A stretch of 5,948 nt of DNA. Source: an uncultured Clostridia bacterium (GTDB taxonomy: Bacteria > Bacillota > Clostridia > Christensenellales > UBA1242). Of the stretch, positions 1-5,948 are shown in pieces (position 1 is the first letter of the stretch; each line of letters begins with the position of its first letter). The notes beneath the pieces are model-generated. The model saw only the letters and a list, made by a program, of their open reading frames with translations. It ran no database searches and was not told where the DNA came from. The stretch is from positions 1-5,948 of the forward strand of contig CALDPW010000018.1 in NCBI GenBank assembly GCA_937911885.1, written 5' to 3'. A program made the position numbers and the translations under genes.

Positions 1-9
1 TCACCTTAA
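1..9 (-). promoter_or_regulatory. Probable ribosome binding site of the gene after nusA
   Basis: On the minus strand the last bases read TTAAGGTGA. The TAA is the nusA stop codon and the overlapping AAGGTGA is a good Shine-Dalgarno match. This suggests that another gene starts within about ten bases beyond the left edge and is translated in close succession with nusA. In Bacillota the usual next gene is ylxR, but it lies outside the window, so its identity is inference. Confidence 0.55.
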
Positions 10-1154
10 TTTAAATCACCAAAAGCGTCTTCATCATCAAACAAGTTATCAAATGTTGCATCAGAATCTTCAGAAGTAACTTCAGCATCTTCAACGTCAT
101 CTAAATTTAATGATGGAACTGCAGATTTAGCTTTAACATCAATTTTCCAGTTTGTAAGTCTAGCAGCTAAACGAACGTTTTGACCACTTTTACCAATAGC
201 CAATGATAATTTATCATCAGGAACAACTGCCAAACTTGTTTTTTCTAATAAGTTTGTACTTACATGTAACACTGTTGCAGGGCTTAATGCAGATGCAATA
301 AATTCAGCAGGATTTTCGCTCCAAGGAACAATATCAATTTTTTCACCACTTAATTCAGCAACGATTGCATTAACACGCATTCCTTTATTACCTACGCATG
401 CACCAACAGCATCAATATTAGCATTTTGAGCATGAACAGCAATTTTTGTTCTATAACCAGCTTCACGAACAATGCTTTTAATTTCAACTTCGCCTGTTTG
501 AATTTCTGGAACTTCAATTTCAAACAATTTTTTAACAAATCCAGCATTTGTTCTGCTTAGTTGAACATATGGCATGTTATAACTTTCTTTAACTTGTTTT
601 ACATAAACTTTAATGCGGCTGTTAATTGTGTATTTTTCGCCAGGTATGCGATCCTTTGGTCCAAGAACACCTTCAACTTCTGTAATACCAAGATCAACAT
701 AAACATTTTCACCTTCAACTCTACGAACAATAGCTGTTAAAAGTTCATCTTGCTTACCACACACTTCGTTCATAACTCTTTCACGTTCAGCTTCGCGTAA
801 ACGTTGCATAACAACTTGTTTTGCAGTTTGTGCAGCAATACGACCAAAGTTTTTTGGAGTTTCTTCTTGTTGAACTGTGTCACCAATTTTAATACTCTTT
901 TTAATAATTTTAGCTTCAGCTAGCGAAAGTTCCTTATCTGGATCTAACACTTCTTCAACAACGGTTTTAGATGAATATACTTTAATGCTATTTTTTTCTG
1001 GGTTTAGTTTAACAAATGCACTTTTAGCTTCACCAAAATTCTTTTTATAAGCACTGGTTAAAGCTGCTTCTAGGGCATCAAGAAAAAATTCTTTATTAAT
1101 TCCTTTTTGAGTTTCTAAATCATCTAACGCTTGAAAAAAATCCTTATTAATCAT
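6..1154 (-). CDS. nusA: Transcription termination/antitermination factor NusA
   Basis: NusA binds RNA polymerase and nascent RNA, promoting pausing and intrinsic termination and taking part in antitermination complexes. The 382-residue product has the short Bacillota architecture. The N-terminal RNA polymerase-binding domain covers about 1-125 and an S1 domain about 134-200 (VYVDLGITEVEGVLG). KH1 has its GNKG loop at 255-258, inside the family signature VGACVGNKGMR and followed by GEKIDIVPW. KH2 has GKSG at 321-324. Residues 351-382 form an acidic tail with 14 Asp/Glu and no Lys/Arg. The E. coli-type AR repeats are absent, as usual for this group. The ATG start gives the typical family N terminus and is preceded by AAGGAG (1165-1170), which overlaps the rimP stop codon, so translation is probably coupled to rimP. 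The gene is complete, and its stop overlaps a ribosome binding site for a following gene. Confidence 0.98.
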   Translation of the reverse strand: MINKDFFQALDDLETQKGINKEFFLDALEAALTSAYKKNFGEAKSAFVKLNPEKNSIKVYSSKTVVEEVLDPDKELSLAEAKIIKKSIKIGDTVQQEETPKNFGRIAAQTAKQVVMQRLREAERERVMNEVCGKQDELLTAIVRRVEGENVYVDLGITEVEGVLGPKDRIPGEKYTINSRIKVYVKQVKESYNMPYVQLSRTNAGFVKKLFEIEVPEIQTGEVEIKSIVREAGYRTKIAVHAQNANIDAVGACVGNKGMRVNAIVAELSGEKIDIVPWSENPAEFIASALSPATVLHVSTNLLEKTSLAVVPDDKLSLAIGKSGQNVRLAARLTNWKIDVKAKSAVPSLNLDDVEDAEVTSEDSDATFDNLFDDEDAFGDLN

Positions 1155-1164
1155 TTTTTTATTT

Positions 1165-1170
1165 CTCCTT
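1165..1170 (-). promoter_or_regulatory. nusA ribosome binding site overlapping the rimP stop
   Basis: The minus strand reads AAGGAG ten bases before the nusA ATG. Its first two A bases are also the last two bases of the rimP TAA stop codon (1169-1171). A ribosome terminating on rimP would therefore sit on the nusA initiation region, which is the usual layout for translational coupling. The overlap is seen directly and the coupling is inferred. Confidence 0.8.
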
Positions 1171-1633
1171 AAAATTTAATAACTGGTTCGATTTTTGCTG
1201 TTTTTGAAATTTCAATTTCAATTGATTCTTCGTTTGAAGTAATTATAAATGTTTTATCTGTATAGCTGGTTAATATTCCAACATACTCTTTTTTTCCGTT
1301 AAACGGAGCAAAGAATTTAACCTTTACTTCATTGCCAATGTTTCGTTTAAAATCACTTTGTTTTTTAAGTGGTCTATCTAGCCCTGGTGATGAAACATTT
1401 AAACTATAAGCTGCACCATTTGTTGGATCCAAATTATCTAGTGGTTCATCTAACGCTTTGCTAACAAGTTCGCAATCGTTAATATCAATGCCACCATCCT
1501 TGTAAATTACAACCTCTAATATCATTCCATAGTGCTCTTTTCTGTAATCGATATCAACAAGTTCATAACCCAATCCTTCCACAATTTGTGTTACAACTGG
1601 TTCGGCTGCAGATAAAACTTTTTTACCATTCAT
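1169..1633 (-). CDS. rimP: Ribosome maturation factor RimP
   Basis: RimP (formerly YlxS/YhbC) helps assemble the 30S ribosomal subunit and acts in the cytoplasm. The 154-residue length is normal for the family. The N-terminal domain (about 1-88) contains the LGYELVDIDY segment at 21-30 and the hallmark SSPGLDRPL at 81-89. The C-terminal SH3-like barrel follows at about 90-154, including VKVKFFAPFNGKKEYVGIL. The ATG is preceded by AGGGAGA (1641-1647) with a 7-base spacer. The gene lies directly upstream of nusA, which is the conserved partner order in most bacteria. Upstream of it are a promoter and a strong hairpin, so rimP is probably the first gene of its own transcription unit as well as part of a longer read-through operon. 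Confidence 0.97.
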   Translation of the reverse strand: MNGKKVLSAAEPVVTQIVEGLGYELVDIDYRKEHYGMILEVVIYKDGGIDINDCELVSKALDEPLDNLDPTNGAAYSLNVSSPGLDRPLKKQSDFKRNIGNEVKVKFFAPFNGKKEYVGILTSYTDKTFIITSNEESIEIEISKTAKIEPVIKF

Positions 1634-1640
1634 AAAGATA

Positions 1641-1647
1641 TCTCCCT
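1641..1647 (-). promoter_or_regulatory. rimP ribosome binding site
   Basis: AGGGAGA on the minus strand lies 7 bases before the rimP ATG and fixes that start. It lies only six bases after the 3' arm of the leader hairpin (1654-1680), so the hairpin and an initiating ribosome would be close neighbours on the RNA. Confidence 0.75.
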
Positions 1648-1653
1648 AAATAA

Positions 1654-1680
1654 TAGGAGTGGGATGTTTTCCCACTCCTA
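1654..1680 (-). terminator. Leader hairpin before rimP, possible NusA-sensitive terminator
   Basis: A perfect 11-bp inverted repeat is visible. On the minus strand TAGGAGTGGGA pairs with TCCCACTCCTA across a 5-base AAACA loop. The run after the stem is TTATTT followed by AGGG, so the T tract is short and interrupted. This is weaker than a classical intrinsic terminator, but the stem is by far the strongest in the window. It could end transcripts of the polC-like gene upstream. It could also act as an attenuator for transcripts from the promoter at 1703-1731, because it lies between that promoter and rimP. The stem is certain; its function is inferred. On the plus strand no T tract follows the stem, so termination in that direction is less likely. 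Confidence 0.65.
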
Positions 1681-1702
1681 GCATAATCTATTAAGCATTA
1701 TT

Positions 1703-1731
1703 ATTATAACACATTAATACCCAACATACAA
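1703..1731 (-). promoter_or_regulatory. Sigma-A type promoter for rimP-nusA
   Basis: On the minus strand a perfect TATAAT (1703-1708) is preceded by TGT, giving an extended -10 (TGnTATAAT). A partial -35, TTGTAT (1726-1731), lies at the ideal 17-base spacing. Transcription would start near 1696, leaving a leader of roughly 60 bases that contains the hairpin at 1654-1680 and the rimP ribosome binding site. AT-rich DNA makes chance -10 boxes common. The extended -10, the spacing and the intergenic position in front of an operon known to have its own promoter in other bacteria raise the odds here. Confidence 0.65.
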
Positions 1732-1749
1732 GCATAAATTTAATAAAAC

Positions 1750-3327
1750 CTACATCATTTCGTTATCTGCAAGTTTAATAAAAGCTTCGGCAGTAGCTGT
1801 TGCATCGTGCACGGCTCTATGAGCATTATCTAAAGGAATATTTAAATGTGTTACAACAGTTTTTAGTTTATAATTTTTTAAACCTCTTAATTTTGTTTTT
1901 GCAAGCACCATACAATCAATTTGCTTATTATCAAAAACATAACCTTGCGCATTGCCTGCCAAATAAATAAACTTATAATCAAAAGCTATATTATATGCAA
2001 CTAAAACACTGTTACGGGTAAATTTATAAAAATCTTGCAAAACTTCCTTAATAGAATAAGAATCTTTAACCATATCGTTAGTAATTCCGGTTAAATTTGT
2101 TATTTCTGCCGGAATGGATTCAGTTGGTTTTATTAAACAACTAAAAGTCTCTGTTATTTTGCCATTATGAACCTTGCAAGCACCAATTTCAATAATTTCA
2201 CTTGTGGATGCTTCTAACCCTGTTGTTTCAAGGTCGAATACCACAAAATCATTATTTTTTAAAACATCAATAGTATCATCAACCTGAATATCAAATAAAT
2301 TACTTTGAACCATTGAAATATATGGTTCTGGTGTTATATATAAATATTTATCATTTTCAAATTTTTGTTGAACTTTCTCTTCTTCTTTTGGAGGTATTGT
2401 GCACAAACTAATGCTTTTAACTTTTAAGCTAAGTCGTTGATTAAAATCTTCAATATCACCAAATATTAACACCTTTTGGCCATTTTGCAATTCTTCTAAT
2501 TTTTCTTTTGTATCCTTGGTTGGAAAATAAACGCATTGTAATTTTCCATATCCATCACCAATAGTAAAACTATAAAATTCTCTTTCCTCAAATTCGCCAT
2601 TTTGGTTTTTACGCTTGCTGGTAAAAGATTTTTTTGTTAAAAACATGGTTTCGCCAGCTACAACAATTCCCGTTTTTGCACTAGTAATAAAACTTAGCGC
2701 GGGAACTTTTGTTTCACTTATTGGATTCCCAACAAATGGTTCAATATTACTCACCTCATAATAAACAATTTGTGGGCCAGTATATTCATTAACAACTGCT
2801 TCATTAAACTGTTTTTCATGTTCGTTTAGTTCTTCTTCTAAATTATCAACAGCCTCTACTTCACCCAATTCGCAAATAAATGATTGAAAATAATTGCGTT
2901 CTAAAAATGATTTTAACTCACTAGCAAAATTGCGACTTAATAAATAATTATAAAAAACAGAAATAACATTCAATTTAACAGCAACTATTTGATTATCAAT
3001 GTTAATTTCAACGTCTTCTTTGTTAATGGTTGCAAAAATACTTGCATAATTTTTTTGCAAATAATAAGCAATTAAATCATAAATAGCACTTTTATCTAAC
3101 AAACTTTTTTTAGTTTTTAAATCAACAGTAATCCCTTTAACGCCAATAAAGTTTTTTATTATATCACACAAGTTATTACGCAACTCAACACTAAAATTAA
3201 AGTCGCTTTTATAAACGACTTTAACTTCAACACTATTAATTTCCTTGTTATATATAACACTAACAATCTTTATACCTTCATAAACATTGTTTGTATTATT
3301 TTTTATATAATTAATTAATTCATTCAT
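1750..3327 (-). CDS. PolC-like N-terminal/OB/DEDDh exonuclease protein lacking the polymerase domain
   Basis: The gene occupies the canonical polC position between rseP and rimP. The product has 525 residues, while full PolC has about 1,400. Residues 1-180 resemble the PolC N-terminal region. About 215-310 form an OB-fold segment (KTGIVVAGETMFL, then FYSFTIGDGYGKLQCVYF, then GQKVLIFGDIEDF). A DEDDh 3'-5' exonuclease covers about 358-525: ExoI FDLETTG with D365 and E367, ExoII AYNIAFD with D450, and ExoIII HRAVHDA with H503 and D508. All five catalytic residues are present, so proofreading-type activity is predicted. The first PHP segment, which normally sits between OB and exonuclease in PolC, is replaced by a linker of about 45 residues. 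The second PHP segment and the whole polymerase are absent. The linker has QSNLF at 341-345, resembling a DnaN clamp-binding motif. No frameshift is visible and the 116 bases after the stop hold no polymerase remnant. The ATG follows a weak AAAGAGA site 15 bases after rseP. I leave the symbol blank because it cannot be the replicase by itself. Confidence 0.88.
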   Translation of the reverse strand: MNELINYIKNNTNNVYEGIKIVSVIYNKEINSVEVKVVYKSDFNFSVELRNNLCDIIKNFIGVKGITVDLKTKKSLLDKSAIYDLIAYYLQKNYASIFATINKEDVEINIDNQIVAVKLNVISVFYNYLLSRNFASELKSFLERNYFQSFICELGEVEAVDNLEEELNEHEKQFNEAVVNEYTGPQIVYYEVSNIEPFVGNPISETKVPALSFITSAKTGIVVAGETMFLTKKSFTSKRKNQNGEFEEREFYSFTIGDGYGKLQCVYFPTKDTKEKLEELQNGQKVLIFGDIEDFNQRLSLKVKSISLCTIPPKEEEKVQQKFENDKYLYITPEPYISMVQSNLFDIQVDDTIDVLKNNDFVVFDLETTGLEASTSEIIEIGACKVHNGKITETFSCLIKPTESIPAEITNLTGITNDMVKDSYSIKEVLQDFYKFTRNSVLVAYNIAFDYKFIYLAGNAQGYVFDNKQIDCMVLAKTKLRGLKNYKLKTVVTHLNIPLDNAHRAVHDATATAEAFIKLADNEMM

Positions 3328-3342
3328 ATAATTTCTCTTTGG

Positions 3343-4401
3343 TTAAAACACAAGTAGGTGCAATATATCAACAATAATTACAAATCCAAATAAAATAAAT
3401 AAACCCACTGTGTGTATTTTTTCTTCCAACTCCCTATTAATTGGCTTTCCTCTAATCCATTCAATTAGCACAAAAACCATTTTTGATCCATCTAATGCAG
3501 GAATTGGAATTAAGTTAAACACTGCCAAATTTGCAGCAATTAATGGTATTAATAATAACAAATTCATTAAGCTTACCGAACTAGCATCTGCAATAGCTCC
3601 AATTGTGGTAATTGGTCCACCAACATCTCGCAAACCATATTGTCCAATTATCAATTTTCCAAACGAAGCTAAACACTCCCAAGACATTTCAAATGTAAAT
3701 GGAACAGCTTGTAGTAGCGAATTGCCCACTGATAAATTTTGATAAACTGGGGTTATTCCAAACTTATAAGCATTTTTGCCATCAATAATTGTTTTATATT
3801 TTTGAATAACAACATTACAAGTTTCGCCATTACGAACTAGTGTTACTTCAATATCGGTATCACCTTTAATATCTTGTGTTAAACCGTTTAATCCACCATT
3901 AAAAAATGATAACTCTGTTCCATTAATTTCGGTAATTACATCTCCTACTTGCAACTGCGACAAGTGTGGATTTGATACATAATCAAGTTGCGAAACCTTA
4001 ACATACCCATTACCAACAATGGCAAGCAAGAAAATATTAAAAATGATTGCAGATAAAAAGTTGAAAAATGCTCCACAAAACAACACAATCAAACGTTTCC
4101 ATGGTGCTTGTGCATTAAAACTTTCACCATCTTCACGTGTGGTATCCTCACCCTCAAAAGCACAATATCCACCAAGTGGAATTACTCTTATGGCAAACAC
4201 TTCACCATTTTTACGTGTTTTTTTAAATATAGCCTTTCCAAAACCAATTGAAAATTCGTTAATTTTAAATTTTAATAATTTACCTGCTGTATAATGCCCA
4301 AGCTCATGAATGGTTATCATTAGCAATAATACTAAAATAGCCACTGCTATATATGCAATAGTGCTTAAAGCTCCACCTATACTTAAAATTAAACTGTTCA
4401 A
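3343..4401 (-). CDS. rseP: Site-2 intramembrane zinc metalloprotease RseP (M50 family)
   Basis: RseP/RasP cleaves transmembrane segments of anti-sigma factors and leftover signal peptides within the cytoplasmic membrane. The 352-residue product has the zinc-binding HELGH at 32-36 (H32, E33, H36) at the end of the first membrane segment. PLGGYCAFEGED follows at 75-86, and a second membrane segment lies at about 104-127. A single PDZ domain covers about 133-205 (LQVGDVITEINGTEL at 150-164). GGPITTIGAI is at 261-270. The third catalytic motif is NLIPIPALDGSKM at 296-308, with D304 as the probable third zinc ligand, and a last membrane segment lies at about 331-350. It is shorter than B. subtilis RasP (about 420) but has all the core elements. 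The start is TTG, supported by AGGAG at 4407-4411 and by an in-frame stop just upstream. The polC-like gene follows 15 bases after its stop. Confidence 0.96.
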   Translation of the reverse strand: MNSLILSIGGALSTIAYIAVAILVLLLMITIHELGHYTAGKLLKFKINEFSIGFGKAIFKKTRKNGEVFAIRVIPLGGYCAFEGEDTTREDGESFNAQAPWKRLIVLFCGAFFNFLSAIIFNIFLLAIVGNGYVKVSQLDYVSNPHLSQLQVGDVITEINGTELSFFNGGLNGLTQDIKGDTDIEVTLVRNGETCNVVIQKYKTIIDGKNAYKFGITPVYQNLSVGNSLLQAVPFTFEMSWECLASFGKLIIGQYGLRDVGGPITTIGAIADASSVSLMNLLLLIPLIAANLAVFNLIPIPALDGSKMVFVLIEWIRGKPINRELEEKIHTVGLFILFGFVIIVDILHLLVF

Positions 4402-4406
4402 AATTT

Positions 4407-4411
4407 CTCCT
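4407..4411 (-). promoter_or_regulatory. rseP ribosome binding site that decides a TTG start
   Basis: AGGAG on the minus strand is followed by 5 bases and then TTG at 4401-4399. The next in-frame ATG is Met28, inside the first membrane segment and only four codons before the HELGH motif. Using it would remove most of that segment. An in-frame TAA at 4423-4425 excludes a much longer form. TTG is therefore the best start. Confidence 0.75.
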
Positions 4412-4451
4412 AACTTTTTGTATTAATATAAATATTAACTAAAATTGAATT

Positions 4452-5387
4452 TTATAACAATATTAATGCAAAAATAAATACAAACGCAGCGTTCCAAATA
4501 AATCCATCAAACCTATCCATAACACCACCGTGTCCTGGGAATAATGTTCCGTAATCTTTAACATACGCTCTGCGTTTTAATACGCTTGCAAAAATATCTC
4601 CAAACTGACTTATTATTGAACCAATAACACCAAGTAAAACAACAGACCAAATTGAAGCAACTTCATTAAATATAGTTACAAAACTTGGACTAATTGTGAA
4701 CAACCAATAAGCAATAAAAGCTGCTAAAACCCCACCTAATAATCCACCAACTGCACCACTAATTGTTTTTTTAGGACTTATAACCGGGCACAATTTTGGA
4801 CCTTTTAACAACGATCCTATTAACATAGCAAAAGTATCGGTAAAAGTTGTTACCAAAACAACTGTTAATAATAAATAGTAGTCAAACGGAGTAGATACAA
4901 GTTGTTCGCCAAAACTATAAGAGTTTATGTGGTTTAATAAGAAAATTGCAGCAAATAAAATTGTTGGATAAACCAAAATAACAGATGTGTTAATTGCTTT
5001 TTTTAGTGCATAAACACTCTTTTTATCTTCAACTTGATATTTAGCAATTTCTCTGGATGTTTGTTTTTTTAACAACATTGTTAAAACAAACGAAACAATA
5101 AACATAAGAGCCATTAACGCAACCACTAGCAATAAATAATATTGCCATTGCCAACCATAGTTTATTGCAATAACAAATCCCGTATATAATAATGCTGGAT
5201 AAGTTCCAACCAAAATAGTGTTGTTAAAATTGCGTGCTCTTTCCATAACTTTTGAAACTTCACATGCACCAACAACTGCCAATATGCCAAACATAACATC
5301 AAAAATATAAGGTGTTAACATTCTTGAAAAAAATGCCAACACAAGGCCAATAGTTAAATATGCCCCTGTTAAAATACGAGTTTTCAT
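4452..5387 (-). CDS. cdsA: Phosphatidate cytidylyltransferase CdsA
   Basis: CdsA converts phosphatidic acid and CTP to CDP-diacylglycerol, the precursor of the membrane phospholipids, in the cytoplasmic membrane. The product has 311 residues with about eight hydrophobic segments. The complete family signature is present at 268-294: S268, K271-R272, K277-D278, then FPGHGG (283-288) and D291, R292, D294. Upstream the conserved TDTFAMLIG (183-191) and SPKKT (204-208), followed by a glycine-rich segment, are intact. The length is slightly above the usual 260-290, with the extra in a charged stretch at about 107-130. The ATG overlaps the uppS stop as ATGA, and GAGGAG (5393-5398) lies five bases upstream, so it is translated coupled to uppS. 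The stop is followed by a 50-base AT-rich gap before rseP, where dxr is found in many relatives. Confidence 0.97.
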   Translation of the reverse strand: MKTRILTGAYLTIGLVLAFFSRMLTPYIFDVMFGILAVVGACEVSKVMERARNFNNTILVGTYPALLYTGFVIAINYGWQWQYYLLLVVALMALMFIVSFVLTMLLKKQTSREIAKYQVEDKKSVYALKKAINTSVILVYPTILFAAIFLLNHINSYSFGEQLVSTPFDYYLLLTVVLVTTFTDTFAMLIGSLLKGPKLCPVISPKKTISGAVGGLLGGVLAAFIAYWLFTISPSFVTIFNEVASIWSVVLLGVIGSIISQFGDIFASVLKRRAYVKDYGTLFPGHGGVMDRFDGFIWNAAFVFIFALILL

Positions 5388-5948
5388 TTTTTCTCCTCAA
5401 CAATTTTTCCAAATCTACGATTTCGGCCTTGATATTCAATTAAAGCCTTTATAAGTTCTTTTTTGTTAAAATCTGGCCATAATACTTTTGGAAAATAAAA
5501 TTCAGCATATGCATTTTGCCAAAGCATAAAGTTTGATATTCTATTTTCGCCACTAGTTCTAACAACAAAATCTGGATCTGGTAAATTGGCTGTATATAAA
5601 TAACTTGAAACCAATTTTTCATCAACTTGTTTAACGCCACTAGCAATAATGTTGTTTATTGCTCTAATAATTTCTGGTCGACCACCATAATTAATGCACA
5701 AGTTTAAAATAAGTTTTGTATTATTTTTTGTTTTTTCCATATTAAGTTCTAGTTCTTCAACTAAATCTTGTGGAAATTTTGTGTAATCACCCGAAACAAC
5801 AAGTTTAACATCATTTGCAAACAAATCGTCTAAATCGTTTTTAATAAAATCACGCAATAATGAAAAAATTGTGTCAATTTCCTCTTGTGGGCGATTCCAG
5901 TTTTCGGTAGAAAAAGCATAATAGCTAACTACCTTTATGCCTAAATCT
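5384..5948 (-). CDS. uppS: Isoprenyl transferase / undecaprenyl diphosphate synthase UppS (5' end outside window)
   Basis: UppS adds isopentenyl units in cis to farnesyl diphosphate to make undecaprenyl diphosphate, the lipid carrier for peptidoglycan and other wall polymers. The reading frame is open to the right edge, giving 187 visible residues of an expected 230-260. The catalytic N-terminal MDGNGRWA region is beyond the edge. Visible family motifs are YYAFSTENWNRP near the edge (5905-5937), NNTKLILNLCINYGGRPEI, LPDPDFVVRTSGENRISNF, then WQNAYAEFYFP and LWPDF. The C terminus is RRFGKIVEEKK. The TTG at 5857 is an internal leucine codon and not a start, because the conserved STENW motif lies upstream of it in the same frame. 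The TGA stop overlaps the cdsA ATG by four bases (ATGA). Other cis-prenyltransferases share this fold, but the position beside cdsA makes UppS the clear choice. Confidence 0.96.
   Translation of the reverse strand, partial: DLGIKVVSYYAFSTENWNRPQEEIDTIFSLLRDFIKNDLDDLFANDVKLVVSGDYTKFPQDLVEELELNMEKTKNNTKLILNLCINYGGRPEIIRAINNIIASGVKQVDEKLVSSYLYTANLPDPDFVVRTSGENRISNFMLWQNAYAEFYFPKVLWPDFNKKELIKALIEYQGRNRRFGKIVEEKK
5393..5398 (-). promoter_or_regulatory. cdsA ribosome binding site inside the uppS 3' end
   Basis: GAGGAG on the minus strand lies five bases before the cdsA ATG and within the last codons of uppS (the EEKK end). Together with the ATGA stop/start overlap at 5384-5387 this is a textbook translational coupling arrangement. 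Confidence 0.75.

Noticed and set aside
1634..1749. Remnant of the PolC PHP or polymerase domain after the stop of the polC-like gene
   Set aside because: The 116 bases hold a promoter, a hairpin and a ribosome binding site. No polymerase-like coding sequence is visible in any frame, so a recent frameshift or nonsense mutation is not supported.
3410..3742. Plus-strand open frame of 110 codons
   Set aside because: It lies wholly antisense to rseP, has no ribosome binding site or family resemblance, and mirrors the codon pattern of the real gene.
4019..4294. Plus-strand open frame of 91 codons
   Set aside because: It is antisense to the conserved HELGH-containing part of rseP and its Lys/Pro/Ser-rich product shows no domain. 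It is treated as a shadow.
4423..4438. AT-only palindrome TTAATATAAATATTAA between cdsA and rseP
   Set aside because: It has no G-C pairs and no T tract after it, so it is too weak to be a terminator. Such palindromes are expected by chance in AT-rich gaps.
5384..5387. Mycoplasma-type genetic code (TGA as Trp) suggested by the low GC
   Set aside because: The uppS TGA falls at the normal family C terminus and overlaps the cdsA start, and tryptophan is encoded by TGG (for example in nusA TNW). TGA therefore acts as stop.
5449..5646. Minus-strand open frame of 65 codons in a second frame inside uppS
   Set aside because: It overlaps the conserved RTSGENR region of uppS in another frame and has no independent support.
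1..5948. Mobile elements, CRISPR arrays, tRNA or rRNA genes
   Set aside because: None seen. There are no direct repeat arrays, no transposase-like frames and no tRNA-like cloverleaf in the short intergenic gaps.

Overview
The window is a single-strand block of six genes, all read on the minus strand. In transcription order (right to left) they are uppS (5' end cut off by the window edge), cdsA, rseP, a shortened polC-like gene, rimP and nusA. This matches the well-known Bacillota cluster frr-uppS-cdsA-dxr-rseP-(proS or ispG)-polC-rimP-nusA-ylxR-infB. The DNA is strongly AT-rich (roughly one third G+C by eye) with good Shine-Dalgarno sites. The uppS stop is TGA at the normal end of the family, so the standard bacterial code fits better than the mycoplasma code. 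The organism is most likely a low-GC Bacillota lineage (Clostridia, or an Erysipelotrichia/RF39-like group). I cannot place it more precisely.

Region by region: 5948-5384 is uppS, overlapping cdsA (5387-4452) by ATGA. A 50-nt AT-rich gap follows where dxr often sits. rseP (4401-3343) begins with TTG. The polC-like gene (3327-1750) follows after 15 nt. Next is a 116-nt intergenic region with an extended -10 promoter and a strong 11-bp hairpin, then rimP (1633-1169) and nusA (1154-6). The nusA stop overlaps what looks like the ribosome binding site of the next gene.

Functionally, UppS, CdsA and RseP are envelope functions: lipid carrier synthesis, phospholipid precursor synthesis and intramembrane proteolysis. 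RimP and NusA serve ribosome assembly and transcription. The gene at the polC position keeps the PolC N-terminal domain, OB fold and a DEDDh proofreading exonuclease with all five catalytic residues. It lacks the PHP and polymerase parts, ending at 525 residues instead of about 1,400. It also has a QSNLF sequence resembling a sliding-clamp binding motif in the linker that replaces the first PHP segment. This gene, and the promoter plus hairpin leader in front of rimP-nusA, are the two items most worth following up. The rest is ordinary conserved core genome.
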